Assembly (NCBI GenBank): GCA_965153455.1 | Contig: OZ234495.1 | Span: 16,240,875 to 16,304,874 of the forward strand | Direction: 5' to 3' | Source: Sphagnum compactum | Lineage: Eukaryota > Bryophyta > Sphagnopsida > Sphagnales | Length of the DNA stretch: 64,000 nt | Shown: piece by piece, positions 46,892 to 59,870 of the stretch | How the letters are laid out: every line of letters begins with the position of its first letter | Position numbering within the stretch: the stretch's first letter is position 1 | The notes under the pieces: model-generated | Told to the model about the DNA's origin: nothing | What the model saw: the letters and a program-made list of their open reading frames with translations, nothing else | Database searches by the model: none | Translations under genes and position numbers: made by a program

Positions 46892-49800
46892 CATAGGGGG
46901 GATTGAAGGAATGTGACAAGATTATATCTCTCCACAATGTATGTAGAACAGATTTTTAGGTTTTAGTCAAGGACAATAATTTACCTGCAACATCTTTAAA
47001 CTAACCATTGGACCTCAATTGTTTTATATGCCACTTTGTACTGGAAGTTTTCAGATGGCCAACTCAATGGTGATATCTCCTCTTATTCCAACTTTATCTC
47101 TCTCTTTTTTTTTTGCAGTCAATGCTAGCATTCTAGAACAAGACAAAGCAATTCACTTTTGTAGGCATTTGTTATCCTCAAAACTAGGAGAATATTTCAT
47201 ATCTCAACCCACGCTGATTCCAAAGCCCCTCCCCCTTCCCCCCCCCTCATCATCATCATCATCATCAACTGTACAACTGATTTTGTGTGTGGGTGAGTGG
47301 TGTCTTCTATGAAATCCAATAAGGAATTAAAGGTTGTACAAAGTGGGAATACATGTTTTGTAAATGCTTTAAAAAAAAGGGCTGCAAGTTGTTGCAACTT
47401 CTTGCATTAAAAAAAAAGGATTAAAGCAAAAAGACGATAAAAAAAGCAAGTTTGGAGCATAACTTGCATATACTACTAAATCTGGATGGTTCTGCAACAA
47501 TTGATGGATTGGAAATCAAGTGTGTGCCTACAGAGAAGGTGGAAGTTTTTTTTGTCATAAACAAAACACAAAGTTTCCGATTTTGATTCTCACCCACAAA
47601 CCTAAATTTTTTTTTTCTCTTTTAAAAATTGTTCCCAGACATCTCTTAGATGGATTGGTGGCTTGTGATACAAGCACAAGTTTTTGGTTGAATTTGAATC
47701 AGATAGAGAGTACCATAACCATAACCAAGGGGCCAACCACGGAGCATTCCCAAACCTTTAGAAAAGAAAAAGGGGTCTGCTTTCCCCCCTCCATGCGGTT
47801 TACTCCCAACTCTTTTGGGTAAATCAATGGCAAAATTCTGGGCTTCAAAGTATTACCCTCTTCCCCTAACCCTAAGCCCCATCAAAGGACGATAAGAGAG
47901 TATTTACTTTTCTGAACACAAGTAAGATAAAAAAAAAAGATATCTATAGGACAGTTGCCTCCAACTTGATGTAAAAATAAGTAAAATCAGTTGGTTTAAA
48001 ATCCAAGCGACATAAATTTGACATGCATTTCCAAGCAATGTCCATCAAACGAACAAGTGGTAACTTGTTGACCCATACGTTGCAAGGATGTTGTTGTTGG
48101 TGCTCAACACATTAGAATTGAGTACTACTACCTCAAACTCCATCAAAGGCTTTAGCTACCTAATGAAAGAAGTAAACTTTACACCATGACAGAGAAGGAG
48201 AAAAGATAGCAGGTGTTGTTTCTGGAAGACATATCCAGAAGCACCTTCTTTTCAGTCAGGTTTAGAGTGAGCAGTCAATATGATGAATCCGTCAACAGCC
48301 ACATAAGGTGGTGTTGTTGTTGGGACAAGAAGGGGGGTTTCAGAGTTTGATAGGGGAATAAGAAGGCGGGTACTAGGTAGGGAGGTTCTATCTCTTGGGA
48401 ACCTGGAACAGACTGGTAAGGGTAGGGTATGATGTATATACCCTTCCTTACCCTTGAATCAGCAATTCTCCAAAGTCGAAAGACCGGGTTCTGAGTTCTG
48501 ACCCTTGTTGAATGGCAAACCAAAAACATAACACTGTGTTTGTGACCCCCCTTAACCAGGGTTCTAAACAATTGAAGAACTCAGTCAAAGAATATACCTC
48601 AGAAGTCAGGAATAGGATGTTCTTTGGTTTTGGATTTCTAAAAAACCAAAACCAGAGTTTATATAAACAAAAAATCAAAGAACTCCACAAAAAAACTGAT
48701 AATAAGCTGCTACCTTAGTACCTCTGGCCAGTTCAAAACTAATTATATTATTTTCAGAAATGTTAAAATACTCAAAAATTATTTCTTCCAAATCAAAAAA
48801 AATATTGTGAAAGAAAATAGTGAATATTTAAACATAATTCATTTGTTGAAATGAATGCTTCAAAATTAATTAATTATTCAACAGATGGACATGTGTTCAA
48901 ATGGCCAAGGTACTATGATATTTACTTTGTTTGCACCCAAATGCATCTCTGAACCCATTAGCAAGAAGAGACAGTCGAAACGTCAACCAAATACAACAAC
49001 AAAAGAGTTTGTTGGAAAGCCAGGCCAGGTACGAACAATCTTGTTGTTGCCATTTTGGAAGGAATGCTTCCGTTCTTGGATTCCAAAAATCACAACAACA
49101 ACAAGAAGGAGAGCACCACACAGGGGGGACCCAAAAGCAACAAAAATAAAGCAAAGGGACAGCCGCCAAACTAGCATATATATACAGGAACCCCAAAAAA
49201 AAAAGTCTGGAGCAGCCAATGATCCTTCCGACACTTGTGGCCAAAGTTAGAGTGAATATCTCACATGCCTTCCTTGTGCTGCATGGTTTGCACAAATGAC
49301 AAATATATTGGGAAAACAGTGCATGCTTAGGACTTGTCAGGAGTGATGAAAAATGTCATGTTAGGGGAAAGAAAAAAGACAACAAAAGGGTTATTTGTCT
49401 CTCATCCTAACATCCTTATTAAGTTTAGACTCTGGGTCCAGAGTCCAAAGTAGGATTTTACTTTATTTTTAAAATTCCCTTAATTTTTTGGTTTCAAAAT
49501 TTTGGTGATTTTTTCTTGCTTTCTTTCTTTCTTTTGGAAATTAATTTATATTTACACTAGAAAAAAAAATCCAATTTTTTTGGTCACCACATAGCCAAAA
49601 TTCTGGCCCAAAAAGGAAGGCTGGTCCTGAGCCTTGTCCTCTCTTTATGTAAAATCCCATTATCTACTAAACCCTAAGACAATTTGTCACCCGTGGTGGG
49701 GCCAGTCCTCATTACCAAATCTTTTGACAAGAGATACGGTAGCCTGAGTATGGGCTTGTGACGAGAGTTCCTGGACGGATGGGCTTGTCTGCTCCGAATA

Positions 49801-51650
49801 TGTAGAGAGCCTAGCAATCATCATCCAATCCGACAATTTTTTATTAGGAGTCAAATCCATGACCTGGCCTGAATTAGATTTTGCATGCAGCGGGCAAAAA
49901 TAAATAAATAATAAATTAAAAAAGAAAATAGACTCGTGTCATCCCTAGAATACCTAGTATCCAAATTTGGTACCAAACTATGTTGGCAAAGCAAGCCAAG
50001 TATGGTAAAAACAAACAAAATCTAATTATTAGAGCACTTCATTTAAAATAGTATATGGAAATATAATAAGACAAAAATGGATGGATCCAAGTGAAGTGAA
50101 GGGAGCAGAGTTTAACAAATTACAATGTCCTCCTCATTGCTCAAGAGCCCAAGTCAAAATCCCATGTGACCCAACCCCCAAAGGACACCTCTTTTATTGT
50201 GAAGAGAACAAAAAAGCCCTTGCAACCAACGAACTCTGCTGAACGAGTTTTTTGTTTTGTCAGCCCTTTCTGGGGAGGATTGACTTGTGCATCCTAGTTG
50301 GCCAAGTCTCCATTCAAAAGAGAGTGCAATTTGCAGATTCATAGATTTATTGTACTCCCCCCCCCCCCACCCCCAAAAGAGGGCTTAAAAATTGAAGCTT
50401 TATTGTCCTACAAAAGGGGGGGAGGGGGGGGTCTAATATTTCTAATTCATGGCACCAAAAAAATTTGTAGTCCTTCAAACCTGAAAGATAATAATCCAAT
50501 GAATCCTTCCATCCAAAATTAAATAATAATTTCTATAAACTCAAATTTAAATAGTGTCACCTTATTATGTCCCTTCATCTCATGAAATTTAACTTACAGC
50601 CAAATCTTCCATCAAATCCTTAATATGGCTACTTTCAACCTTTGAATATGGCTGCTTGGGCAGGTTGAAAGTAGCTAATCACCAAAATGACATGCCCTTC
50701 AATGTTTAAGGTATTGCTTGCAATGGTTTTGGGGGAGGGAGGGGGAAAAGAGACAAATGTAAAGAAATCCATGCATGCAAAGGTTTTACTAGTTGGGTTG
50801 CAAGGGTCTCAAACCTTATAAATGGTGCTTGCCATTTATTTAGTTAGACTTTGTGTAAAAATTGTGTGGAACTTCTTCTAGGCCTTCTTCACTTGGGAAT
50901 CTGTACAACACCAGTTGGCTTGTTGTGCTTTGGAGTTTTCTATTGTTCTTTCTGTCTTGCTGACAGGGCTTATCTACTCCCATCTTATTGAAGGACTTAA
51001 AATGTTTATTGTTTATTCCTCTCCCCCTCACTCCCAGAGGCTCCCACACACCCCCCCCCCCCCCCCCCCAAAACCAGAGAAAAAAAGGATCTCAACAATA
51101 AAGTACAAGAAGAGGGCGCAGTTGGTTACAGAGTCCTTTCCCATGATTTGTAGTCCAACGGACCCCTTTTGTTGAGAAAGCTAGATAGGTAGGTAGGTAC
51201 CTATTTTCAACATACTATTTAAGTTCCATCTTTTTGGATGTAACAAACTTAGTGTCCTTTTTCCTCTTCACCTAAAAAGGTGGTGAGATTGTTCTTGAAC
51301 CACGAAACAGTCTTGTTGGATGGAAACCAAAGGTAAACTCAATTGTGAAAACAGACGCCAGTGGAAATATAAATAATTTGGTGGCTTTCTATATATTCTT
51401 TCTATAGTATGATAAATGTAAAAAGAAAGGGCAAGAGAACTTTTTTTTTTGTCATAGCATGCCTCAAAGGAGCAGGAAGAAGAGTAGGTCTATCATCCCG
51501 GCTCTCTCTAGAAATCCATATCAAGTCTACCCCCCCCCCCCCCCCCTACCATAGTCATTCCATTCCTAAACCCTAAACCCAACATGGGTCTTGAATGCCA
51601 AAGTTTGGTCTAGCAAATTTATCAATTGATGACCTCAAATCAAAACTAAA
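46892..51650. other. Intergenic DNA with simple repeats and poly-C tracts
   Basis: No gene is supported; frames of about 120-130 codons at 48885-49295 on both strands are low-complexity. Present are a (CAT)n run at 47245-47264, a GACTCTGGGTCCAGAGTC palindrome near 49427-49444, and poly-C runs at 50357-50368, 51051-51069 and 51530-51546. A possible B-box-like GGATTTGACTCC lies on the minus strand near 49835-49850. Confidence 0.45.
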
Positions 51651-51664
51651 TTACCCCAGGGGCA

Positions 51665-51718
51665 TAGCTCTGTTTGGGATCTCCCAAAAAAAAAAAAAAG
51701 GGTTTAGGGTTCAAACCC
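51665..51718 (+). repeat. tRNA-like SINE head (tentative)
   Basis: TAGCTCTGTTTGGGA (A-box-like) at 51665 is followed by GGTTCAAACCC (B-box-like) at 51708-51718. The spacing is 43 bp and an A-run lies between. The following 100 bp (CTTACCACTGAGCTTG, GTCAGGTCAGGTCAGG) could be the SINE body. Not a functional tRNA. Confidence 0.35.
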
Positions 51719-52534
51719 CACTGTGTCCATGTGATGAAAGCCTTGCTATGACCCTCTCTTACCACTGAGCTTGACTTGGGGGGGGGGCCAACGGCTTGTC
51801 GGTCAGGTCAGGTCAGGTGTTGTGCTTCCAAAATATAAATAAAAACCCCATTCACATTGTGAAAACCTCTTCACAACCAAATCAAAAAACAAATGTTGGG
51901 TGGGGGGATTGGTGAAGTGTTGAGGTGGTGAGATGGAGTGAGTCTAGTGGCTGGATTAGACTGGAAGCAATGGGTTATATGCCCCTTGGATGTGGATGAA
52001 GGATGGATGGATGGATGGATGGACTGGTAATCCTAGAGATGAAGAAAAACAACCCTCAATTGTCAACGATCATTATTAACGGCCTACCTGTTTACCGACC
52101 TTTCTGATGTGGTGGAATGAGCAACAGCCACGTCACCCGTATAGGCTTAACCGTCATTCTAGAGTAGGTAGCGACATAACAACCCTTTTAAGTAGTCAAT
52201 TTCAGGCCATTTTGTCCCTGTATTGTTGCCAGTAAAAGTAACTTAAAGGAAATTAAATTTCTGTACTACATCCAAATTGCTGTAAGTTGGTTGGTGTAGG
52301 ATAGCACCTGCCCACGGACAGGGGCGTTCCCAAAGTAAGCCCTCCTCCACCCCCCACCCCCGCCCCCGCCCCCAGCTGCAGCCAAAGGAGGGATCTGAAC
52401 TGGGAACGCCCCCCCTCTCTGGGATAGTTATCCCATTTGAAGTCTCGTCACACTTAGTGTTAAGGTCCTATATCTAACATTGCCCTTACATTGCATTAGG
52501 GCCATCTAATATAACTTTTTGAAACTTTCAGTAT

Positions 52535-52902
52535 ACTTAGTGGGTACCCGTGACGTTCGGACACAATCCGCCCGTGCCCAGCTCGTTCGTGTCGTGCCCA
52601 GTTCGCCCATGTTCCGTTCGTGCCCAGTTCGTCCGTGCTCGTGCCCGTGCTCAGTTCGTGTCGTGCTCGTTCGTGCTCAATTCGTCCGTGCCGTGTCTCT
52701 CTCCCGGGTCCAGCCCGCCCGTGCTCGTGCCCGTGCCCAGTCTGTGCCCAGTTCTCGTTCGTGCCCAAGACAGACTGACAGACCAAGCCCCGTCATAGAC
52801 AGACAGTCGTAGTGTTGGGCATCGCCCGCTGCTTCACCGGCCTCTCCCTCCCCCACCCCCCAAAACCCACGTCACAGACAGACGGACTTACTGAATTAAT
52901 AT
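52535..52902 (+). mobile_element. GC-rich non-autonomous element, copy 3
   Basis: It starts TAGTGGGTACCCGTGACGTTCGG and ends with the CCGCTGCTTCACCGGCCTC...GACTTACTGAATTAAT tail shared with 11454-11530 and 12444-12517. Between them is a minisatellite of GTGCCCAGTTCGTCC-like words, absent from the other copies. At 368 bp, it is the most clearly bounded copy. Confidence 0.5.
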
Positions 52903-52909
52903 ATATGAT

Positions 52910-53719
52910 TTCATGGTCTCATTAACACCGTCATGACTTGTCTCTTTATTTCTTGTCCACACCAAGAACCTTGTTGATTCCTACCATCCCATTACTATTG
53001 TTGAATGTTGCAACATGTTCAGACTTGTGAAATAGAATTAAAGATTTTTTTTCTCTTCCTTCTTTTTTATCAGTCTTCTGTTGCAGTGTAGTTGCGTTGT
53101 AAGCTCTTTATTGTTACAAGCAAGCTCTTTCACATTGTTTAAGCATTTTCATCAATGTTGTTGCAAGCTCTATCATTGTTGCAACATGTTATTGAAAAGA
53201 AATTCATTGAAAATGTAATGCATCTTGTTTGACAATCAAATAAAACAATAATCACATTCTCCATTCAATTTTTTCACAAATTTACAATTCACAAGTATAA
53301 TTTTTTTTGCATTTCAATTATTTCATGCTCTTTCACATTCTTGTAACAATTGTAAGGTCTTGCGCATTGAAATTTAGGGTTTTGATGAGTAAATAAGAAA
53401 TTAAGGCTTTGGTGGTATGGGTTTTTTTCCTTTCATTTTTTGTGAACCTCAATGTTTAATTTGTCTTCGCATATGAATGTTTATCTGTATGTTTTGTTTG
53501 TACATGTTTTAATGCATCATGAATCAATGTTAATGATCATTGGTGACAGGTGTTTTTGTCATTATTGTTCAAGATTTACAAAAGTCATTTGCAATGCCTT
53601 CATTAGACATGCAATTCAAATATCACACCTTGTTGAAATTTTTACAATATATGCTTCCATATTGTTATATAGCTTATTTGCAATTGTTAAGGAATTAAGA
53701 CATTAAGTGAAATCACGAT
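52910..53719. other. AT-rich flank of the Harbinger relic
   Basis: No gene is supported. An open frame at 53452-53706 (84 codons) could be a decayed N-terminal part of the transposase, but shows no diagnostic motif. I could not find terminal inverted repeats. Confidence 0.3.
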
Positions 53720-54540
53720 CAACTACATAGTTCAACCATTTGTTATTGACTAAGTATGATGGTTGTAGGTGGATCGAGCAATTTATGATGTCAACGGACA
53801 CATTTTTGGATATATGTAACCTATAGTGAATTATTTGCCATTAGACATTTTACTATAGGTTTTGTGTTTAACGAAGTGGTGATGGCATCAATATAATTTT
53901 CAAAAATTCATTACATGGCATGTGGGTGATAAGATGTGGCCCATCATGATGGATTTTAAAAGCATGTGTGGCACACCTAGTGTGATGGGTGCTATAGATG
54001 GAATTCATATCAACATAACAAAACTAGTTGTTGGTTTTTCAAAGGATCACTACTATCACAAAAATGGGGGTTACAACATTGTGGTTCAAGCTATAGTCAA
54101 CAAGTAGAAAAGGTTTTTGAATATCTATATGGGACTGCCAAGGAATGTGAAATGGTTCTTATATGTTGAGAAAATCCAAATTGTATCAATGTGCACAACA
54201 TGGGGCTTATTTGACATGGTTGCTAAGTCACAAGATGGAATGTTTCCATATCTTCTTGGTGACAAAAGATACCCGTTACTTTCCTAGATCATGACCCCAC
54301 ATAAAGAAAAAGGAACATCATTCAATTTTGGAACTATTGTATAATCGTAAACACAATTTAAGGTGGAGGTCAATAGTTGAAAATGCATTTAAAATCTTGA
54401 AACTAACTTTCAAATAACTTCTTTTAAAAATAGACTTGCATGTAACAATTGTACCTAATGTCTTGAATATGTGTTGTTTGTTCCATAATTTGATATTTGG
54501 GAGGAAAAAGGTAGATGTTGAATAAATCATGTGACTGATT
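53720..54540 (+). pseudogene. Degenerate PIF/Harbinger (DDE_Tnp_4) transposase
   Basis: Pieces in order along the plus strand follow a plant PIF/Harbinger transposase: FMMSTDTFLDIC (53785-53820); then KSMCGTPSVMGAIDGIHINI, with the first catalytic Asp in the GAIDGxHI motif; HYYHKNGGYNIVVQAIV; YLLGDKRYPLLS (54258 on), the second Asp region (GDxxYPL); RWRSIVENAFKILKLTF (the V/IERAFGxLK region with the catalytic Glu); and finally NVLNMCCLFHNLIFG. Stops and at least two frame changes interrupt it, for example after VQAIVNK, so it cannot encode an active enzyme. A matching Myb-like relic lies downstream on the other strand, as in complete Harbinger elements. Confidence 0.8.
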
Positions 54541-55352
54541 CAATTGGAAGCTAGAATTCAAAATGATGCATCAACTGGATTGAATCATGGTAAGGACAAT
54601 ACTTATAGCCCAAGTAAAAAGCTTTCCAAAAAACATCACAACCTGGATATTTTCATTTGTGCAAAATGCAATTAAAGTTGTCCAAAAAATTAAAATCAAA
54701 ATGGAAATTACATAAGGTATTCAATTGTGTTTCATTCACATCCTTTCAATTCAAATTTGTAAATGCAAAAAAATTCAAATTGCAATTCATGATTCCAAAT
54801 TTTCATTTCAACTAAGTGCAAGTGTTTGTGTTACATTTTCATGTAAATATCTTTTATTATAAGGGCCATCACTTTTGTGAACCCTATGATTACACAGACC
54901 ACCTGTTGATATTTTAGTTACTTCAACATGTTATCTTATGATTAAACATGTTTTTCTTCAATTTGCACAATCTAGTTGATTGATTCAACCAAAGCTTTCA
55001 TTGAAGAAAGGTAATGTGGCTTTGGTTGAATTAATGGGGCTAAAATGTTGGGTCTACCAAGCTACAATTTAACCTATTTCTACATTTGGATTTGGAAACT
55101 AAGGCTAAAAAGTTGGGCTTTACTAAATTGTAGTTTGACCTCCTTTTGCAGTGGATTTGGAAACTGAAATGTTGGGCTTTGTCAAGCTATAATTTGACCT
55201 CTTTCTACATTTGTACTTGGAAATAAAAGTTCAAATGTTGGGTTCTACTAAATTATAATTGTCACTAAGGTTTTGAATCCAACAATTGTGGGGAAAACAA
55301 GATTTTATGCATTTTGGCCAATTATTTGAATATTGGTGTTCATTGCCCAACT

Positions 55353-55855
55353 TTACCCTTCATGAAATGCTTCTACATGGTGTAAGATTGGATCATGAAC
55401 AACAAAGGGATATGATGCATCTCTTTCAAAGGTTTCATCACAATTCACTTTTTCAATGAACTCAAGATCATCACACGATGAAAAAACGTAGTATGGTGTT
55501 GGGCAATATATACCATCATCTAGATGCGTAAAGTCATGTGAATGTGGTGAATTGAAATAGGGTATGTTGTTCATGAATGAGTTAATGAACTGAAAGAACA
55601 TTCTACAAAATTGTTTTGACAAACTTTGGTGGTTCTTACTTCTACAAACAATTCCTAATGTTCTTCATTATGGTTAATACCCTTCATATAGTCATGCATC
55701 CTTTTATAACTTTCAAACAAAAAACCCCACTTGTTTTTACAACCTATTTTGTTACGATGATGCTCAAAATGACCATTTGCCATGATAGTTTTAACAATAT
55801 GCTTCCATTTCAACATTGATGTTTCCATGTTATCCCATGAATCAACAACATCCAA
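55353..55855 (-). pseudogene. Harbinger-associated Myb/trihelix-like protein relic
   Basis: On the minus strand, 55855-55658 encodes GCKNKWGFLFESYKRMHDYM, a Myb/SANT-trihelix third-helix pattern (xCKNKWxxLxxxYKxxxxxM). After a frame change near 55640, 55622-55353 encodes MSKQFCRMFFQFINSFMNN and PYFNSPHSHDF. This matches the C-terminal part of the DNA-binding second protein of plant PIF/Harbinger elements (...P..F......INxFxxxxPxFNPPHxRD...). Convergent with the transposase relic 0.8 kb away. The N-terminus before MDVVDSWDNM is frame-broken. Inactive. Confidence 0.7.
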
Positions 55856-55869
55856 GCTTTCTTAGCATT

Positions 55870-57168
55870 GATGAGTGCCATGAGTTCAAAAATTCTGAAT
55901 TGGATTGTATAGGTTTCCTTGTTTTGATTTCTAAATATTCCAATGAATATGTAATATTCCTCTTCCCAACTTTACTCTTTTGAGATGGACCTAATGTTTG
56001 GACACTATCATCACTGGGATTTATGACATTGTAATATCAAATCGTTTCATCATTCTTTTCTTTTTGCTTGAATTTCAAAGTTTTACTACATCTTGAATTG
56101 ATTCCTTGCATTGTATCATTTCTTTGCTTTGTTCATCATTTGTATTTGGTTTGTGTTTCTAAATCTAAATCTACAAGTGATTCTAGTTTAAATTTAGATT
56201 TTTAAATCAAAATAAAAAATGATACTTGGTTTGTGTTTCCAAATCTAAATTTAATCTATACTTCCTTTAGATTTAATGTTAGTTAACACCAATAATTAAC
56301 ACCAAGTTAACAACATTGCCACATCACATGCCACATGAGCCTCAGTGTTGGATAACAATGAAGGTATGGACTACTACTCTTTTTTTAACAACGTAAACAT
56401 TGAAATATCATTGAGGTTACCACTAGGTATGGCATAATAATGGCGGAACCACCCCACCCCCCCCCCCCCCCCCCTCGCCGCCATGGGCCACTAACACAAC
56501 CCTTTTGGGATAGCACCAGTCAAGGCAACAACCAAAACCATGCTTGTTCATAGGTGGTTCAAAGGTTCATAGGCGATTCATGGGCGGTTCAAACGTGGTT
56601 CAAAGGTAGGTAGTGCCTACTGCCTACCCGTCCTTCACCCCCCCCCCCCGCCCCTCCCTCCCCAAAATATTCCTCTTTCCATTCTGTTTCTGTTGAGAAT
56701 GAGAGCAAAAACAGGCAAACCCCAAACCTTTCTTTGCTGATGTATTCTGTGACGGTGAGCCCCCTTTTTAGAATACCCAGAATTTTCCTGCAAAATTCTT
56801 GTTCAGAGAATTTTGCAAAGCTTTTCCTAGAAGTAAGAGGAAATTTTCTCTAGACACCTAAGTAGTGAAAGCTTGGGCCAAAGGTGTAATTCCCAAAACA
56901 ACACTTTAGGTAGGGAAGAAGAAGCTTCCCAGACCAATCATGTACGTACTTACTCAAACACAGGTCCTCAAGACAAACTTGCAAGTTGCTTGTGCTACTA
57001 GCCCACTCATGGGCCATGGCCACCTAGCAGAATGGCTTTTGTCTCGAATTAATAAATAGGACCAAATGGTACAAACACAGGTTTAAATCTAGCTAGCTAG
57101 CTAGGTAATAATTTTCTAACCCCATTAAGTTACTCCTAGGTCATGCTAGATTTTATACATCAATTAAT
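55870..57168. other. Intergenic DNA with poly-C tracts
   Basis: No gene recognised. Poly-C runs at 56457-56474 and 56637-56649; between them the words TCATAGG(T/C)GGTTCAAAGG and CATGGGCGGTTCAAACG repeat three to four times at 56550-56600. Confidence 0.45.
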
Positions 57169-57194
57169 TTAATTGGGCATAGAGAGTGTCCTGG
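57169..57194 (+). repeat. 26-bp perfect direct repeat, copy 1
   Basis: TTAATTGGGCATAGAGAGTG followed by TCCTGG is repeated exactly at 58335-58360, 1166 bp downstream. The flanks differ. Confidence 0.8.
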
Positions 57195-57290
57195 TTCCTC
57201 CTGTAGCCCTAAAGTCCTCATGCTTCTGTCAGCAGACTTCATATCATTGTAGTTACCTATGTAGTAGGGAGCTTTTCCTTCACCAAGGGT

Positions 57291-57342
57291 TGGTAGGTAG
57301 GTAGGTAGGTAGGTAGGTAGGTAGGTAGGTAGGTAGGTAGGT
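57291..57342 (+). repeat. (GTAG)n microsatellite
   Basis: About 13 perfect GTAG units, continuing imperfectly to about 57375. The same tetranucleotide family is scattered through the window (16.8, 41.2, 42.6, 51.19 kb). Confidence 0.9.
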
Positions 57343-59061
57343 AAATATATAGGTAAGTAGGTAGGAAGGCAGGTAGTTTGCTAGGCAAGTTCTAGATGCC
57401 ACCACGCCTACAATTAACCACTTTTTCAGACTGGCTGAAATTTAAAACACCATGTCAGATACACTAGAAAATCAATAGTGGTGGGCCAAATTCCAAAAAC
57501 CCAGAAAAAAAAAAAAAAAAAAAAAACCCCCAAAAAATCCCCTGAGTTACCGATGGTGGTGGCGGATAATGGTGGCAGTGCATCAAATCCACGCGTTTCC
57601 GGGGAAACTCCTCGTCATCTATCGGTCTGGATCAATTCCCGACAGGCTGGCTTGTCAGATGGCCGTTAGATGTCAATGGACAGGAATAGGAGGGCTGATC
57701 GCATAACCGACTCTGATCAGAAAACTGGTGGTCCCCAGTTCCGTGTTATGTGCCGACTTCTGTAACTGGTTTTGTGGAAGCCCTGACACCCTTTCCTTCT
57801 TTCCACCTGTGATCTAATCCCCCCCCCCCCCCCCCCCTAGACCATCATCACCTTTCTTCTAGTGAAGTGTGAGCACTGAGGAGGAGGTCGTAGATGGTAC
57901 CTACTACCTACTCCAAGCCCTCTTTTTTCTTTTTTTAATAATATTTATTTATTTATTTATTTATAAATATTTTTTGGGGGACACAAATGGAACAAATCCA
58001 TTGCAAAAAGGATTCCCTACTTCAAGTTTTTACTGCCCTATGATGACCCATACTTTTCATTACCACCCATCAAGTTCCTCAAATCTTAAAGGCTGCGTTG
58101 TGTGTATTAATGTCGGTCTGGTAGGTACCTATAGAAGGGAAGGGAAGGGAAGGGAATGGCTTCCTCTCTGTTTTATATTGGTACCTATATGTGTACACAC
58201 TCCTAAGAAAGAGCCTATCTAGTAGGCTGATATGATTTGAAGCAATAAGTACCAACTTTACTTGAGTCTTGCCTAGTATGACTTGACGTCAAAATTTGCA
58301 TCATGCCCACAAGTGCACACTTTCCCCTAGGCTGTTAATTGGGCATAGAGAGTGTCCTGGGGAACAAATGCAGCTTGGCCTTCAATGCAAGTTTGAGCAT
58401 GCCTTGTAATTTTGGCAGGTGTTTTTTTTTTTTTTTTTTTCTTCTTTTTCAGTTTTGTGATTTAGTATCCACACTGGCAATCATCCATCAGAGGAATTAG
58501 ACAAATTTGACTGCATGTCAGAGAGGAAGGTAATTTTTAAAATAAAGAATCCTACTATATTTTGGTAACTTGCTAAAACCTATTGTCTAATCTGGTGATT
58601 TTAGAAGAAAAGAAATTCCTTCAAAACATGGGAACTTTGCTCAATTTTTTCACAAAAATCCTTTCTATAAGGCATATCCAATAAAAACATTTGTTGCCAA
58701 GTGGCGAAAATTCACTGAAATTTTTTGCGTTATTAGTATGGTGCATGTAGTTTTTTCTTTTTTTAATCCTTTGTTTTTTTCATTCCTTGGTCAAACTTTG
58801 CTTGATATTATATATTGTGATGCACATGACAAAGGTTTTAAATTTCATTCGTTATCATCATTCATTATTTAGGTTGTCATCCATTTTTGTTTGTGGATTT
58901 CAATTATTCAGTTGATCAACTATCTATTCCTTTGTTTCACTTTCCACTAAAATTTTCCTTGACTCCCCATTTTTTCTTGACTTTCACATAATTTATCATT
59001 TTTGCAGGACTTCCAACTTTCTCAGAATTCTCATTTTTGATAGCCTTTATTTTATACATTA
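57343..59061. other. Intergenic DNA, nothing coding recognised
   Basis: Contains A-runs (57507-57525), a 19-nt poly-C run (57819-57837), a TTTA run (57948-57965), a GGGAAGGGAA run (58136-58155), the second 26-bp repeat (58335-58360) and a T-run (58421-58440). Confidence 0.5.
58335..58360 (+). repeat. 26-bp perfect direct repeat, copy 2
   Basis: Identical to 57169-57194. Confidence 0.8.
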
Positions 59062-59479
59062 GACTTATCCGAAAAGAAAAAAAAATTTAGCATAATTGGC
59101 CACCCTTTGTTTCACCCCCTATCTCCTCTACTTTCGACCCCTATCCCCTCTTTTAGTGGTTTCCACAAAGTGAGGAAATTTTATTAAATCTGGGTATGAA
59201 ATGCTGAAACTCAGCATTTACTGCACTAGGTTCGAGAGTAATTATAGTAGATGTACAGGTAGGAGCAGTGAAAATATATGTAGCAGCAGTGGAGGCGCTC
59301 AGGAAAAAGGAAAGACAGGATGAAACTCAGTTTACCACCAAAATTGGTGGAAAAACTAATTTGGGTCCCAGCAGTTATTTCCTTTTGTAAAATTTTCATT
59401 CCCAGTTATGGGTTTGATGCCTTATTATGCCGAAACTGGCCGTTCTCGCCCCCTAATCGCCTGGCTTTACGGATAACTC
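59062..59479 (-). mobile_element. TIR element with internal hairpin, copy 2 (inverted)
   Basis: The ends GACTTATCCGAAAAG and CTTTACGGATAACTC match the TIRs of the element at 20756-21186 with a few changes. The interior is its reverse complement with substitutions: AATTTTATTAAATCTG, GAAATGCTGAAACTCAG, GGAGGCGCTCAGGAAAAAGG, AAAGACAGGATGAAACTCAG. The hairpin position is kept but with different bases (TTTACCACC...GGTGGAAAA). No clear target duplication remains. Confidence 0.65.
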
Positions 59480-59870
59480 TATTGATTTTCCTGAATTTCA
59501 AACTTTTCAATGCATTGGACGTTCAATAGACGATCTTTCCAAATCCTATCTTTCTTGCTATTGATTTCAATCATTTTCTTTCTTGGATTATTCATCGTCT
59601 CTAACGCACATATCATCCCACAATCTGCTCTTCGCTCTGAACTCCGTCGCCAACACATACTAGGAACTCAAGATTTCATTCCTTTCAATTTCCTCCATTA
59701 TTTTATTTTCTTAACATGGAAGGTATAATAAAGCTATCCACAAAGACAGTAAAACCCAGGAGTAGAGCCCTGAGTTTCACTGAAACTGAGGATGATAGTC
59801 AATATGGGGGATCAGATAATGACAAATGAAAATAACCGATTATGAAAATCAAATTTCTTTCTCAACCCAG

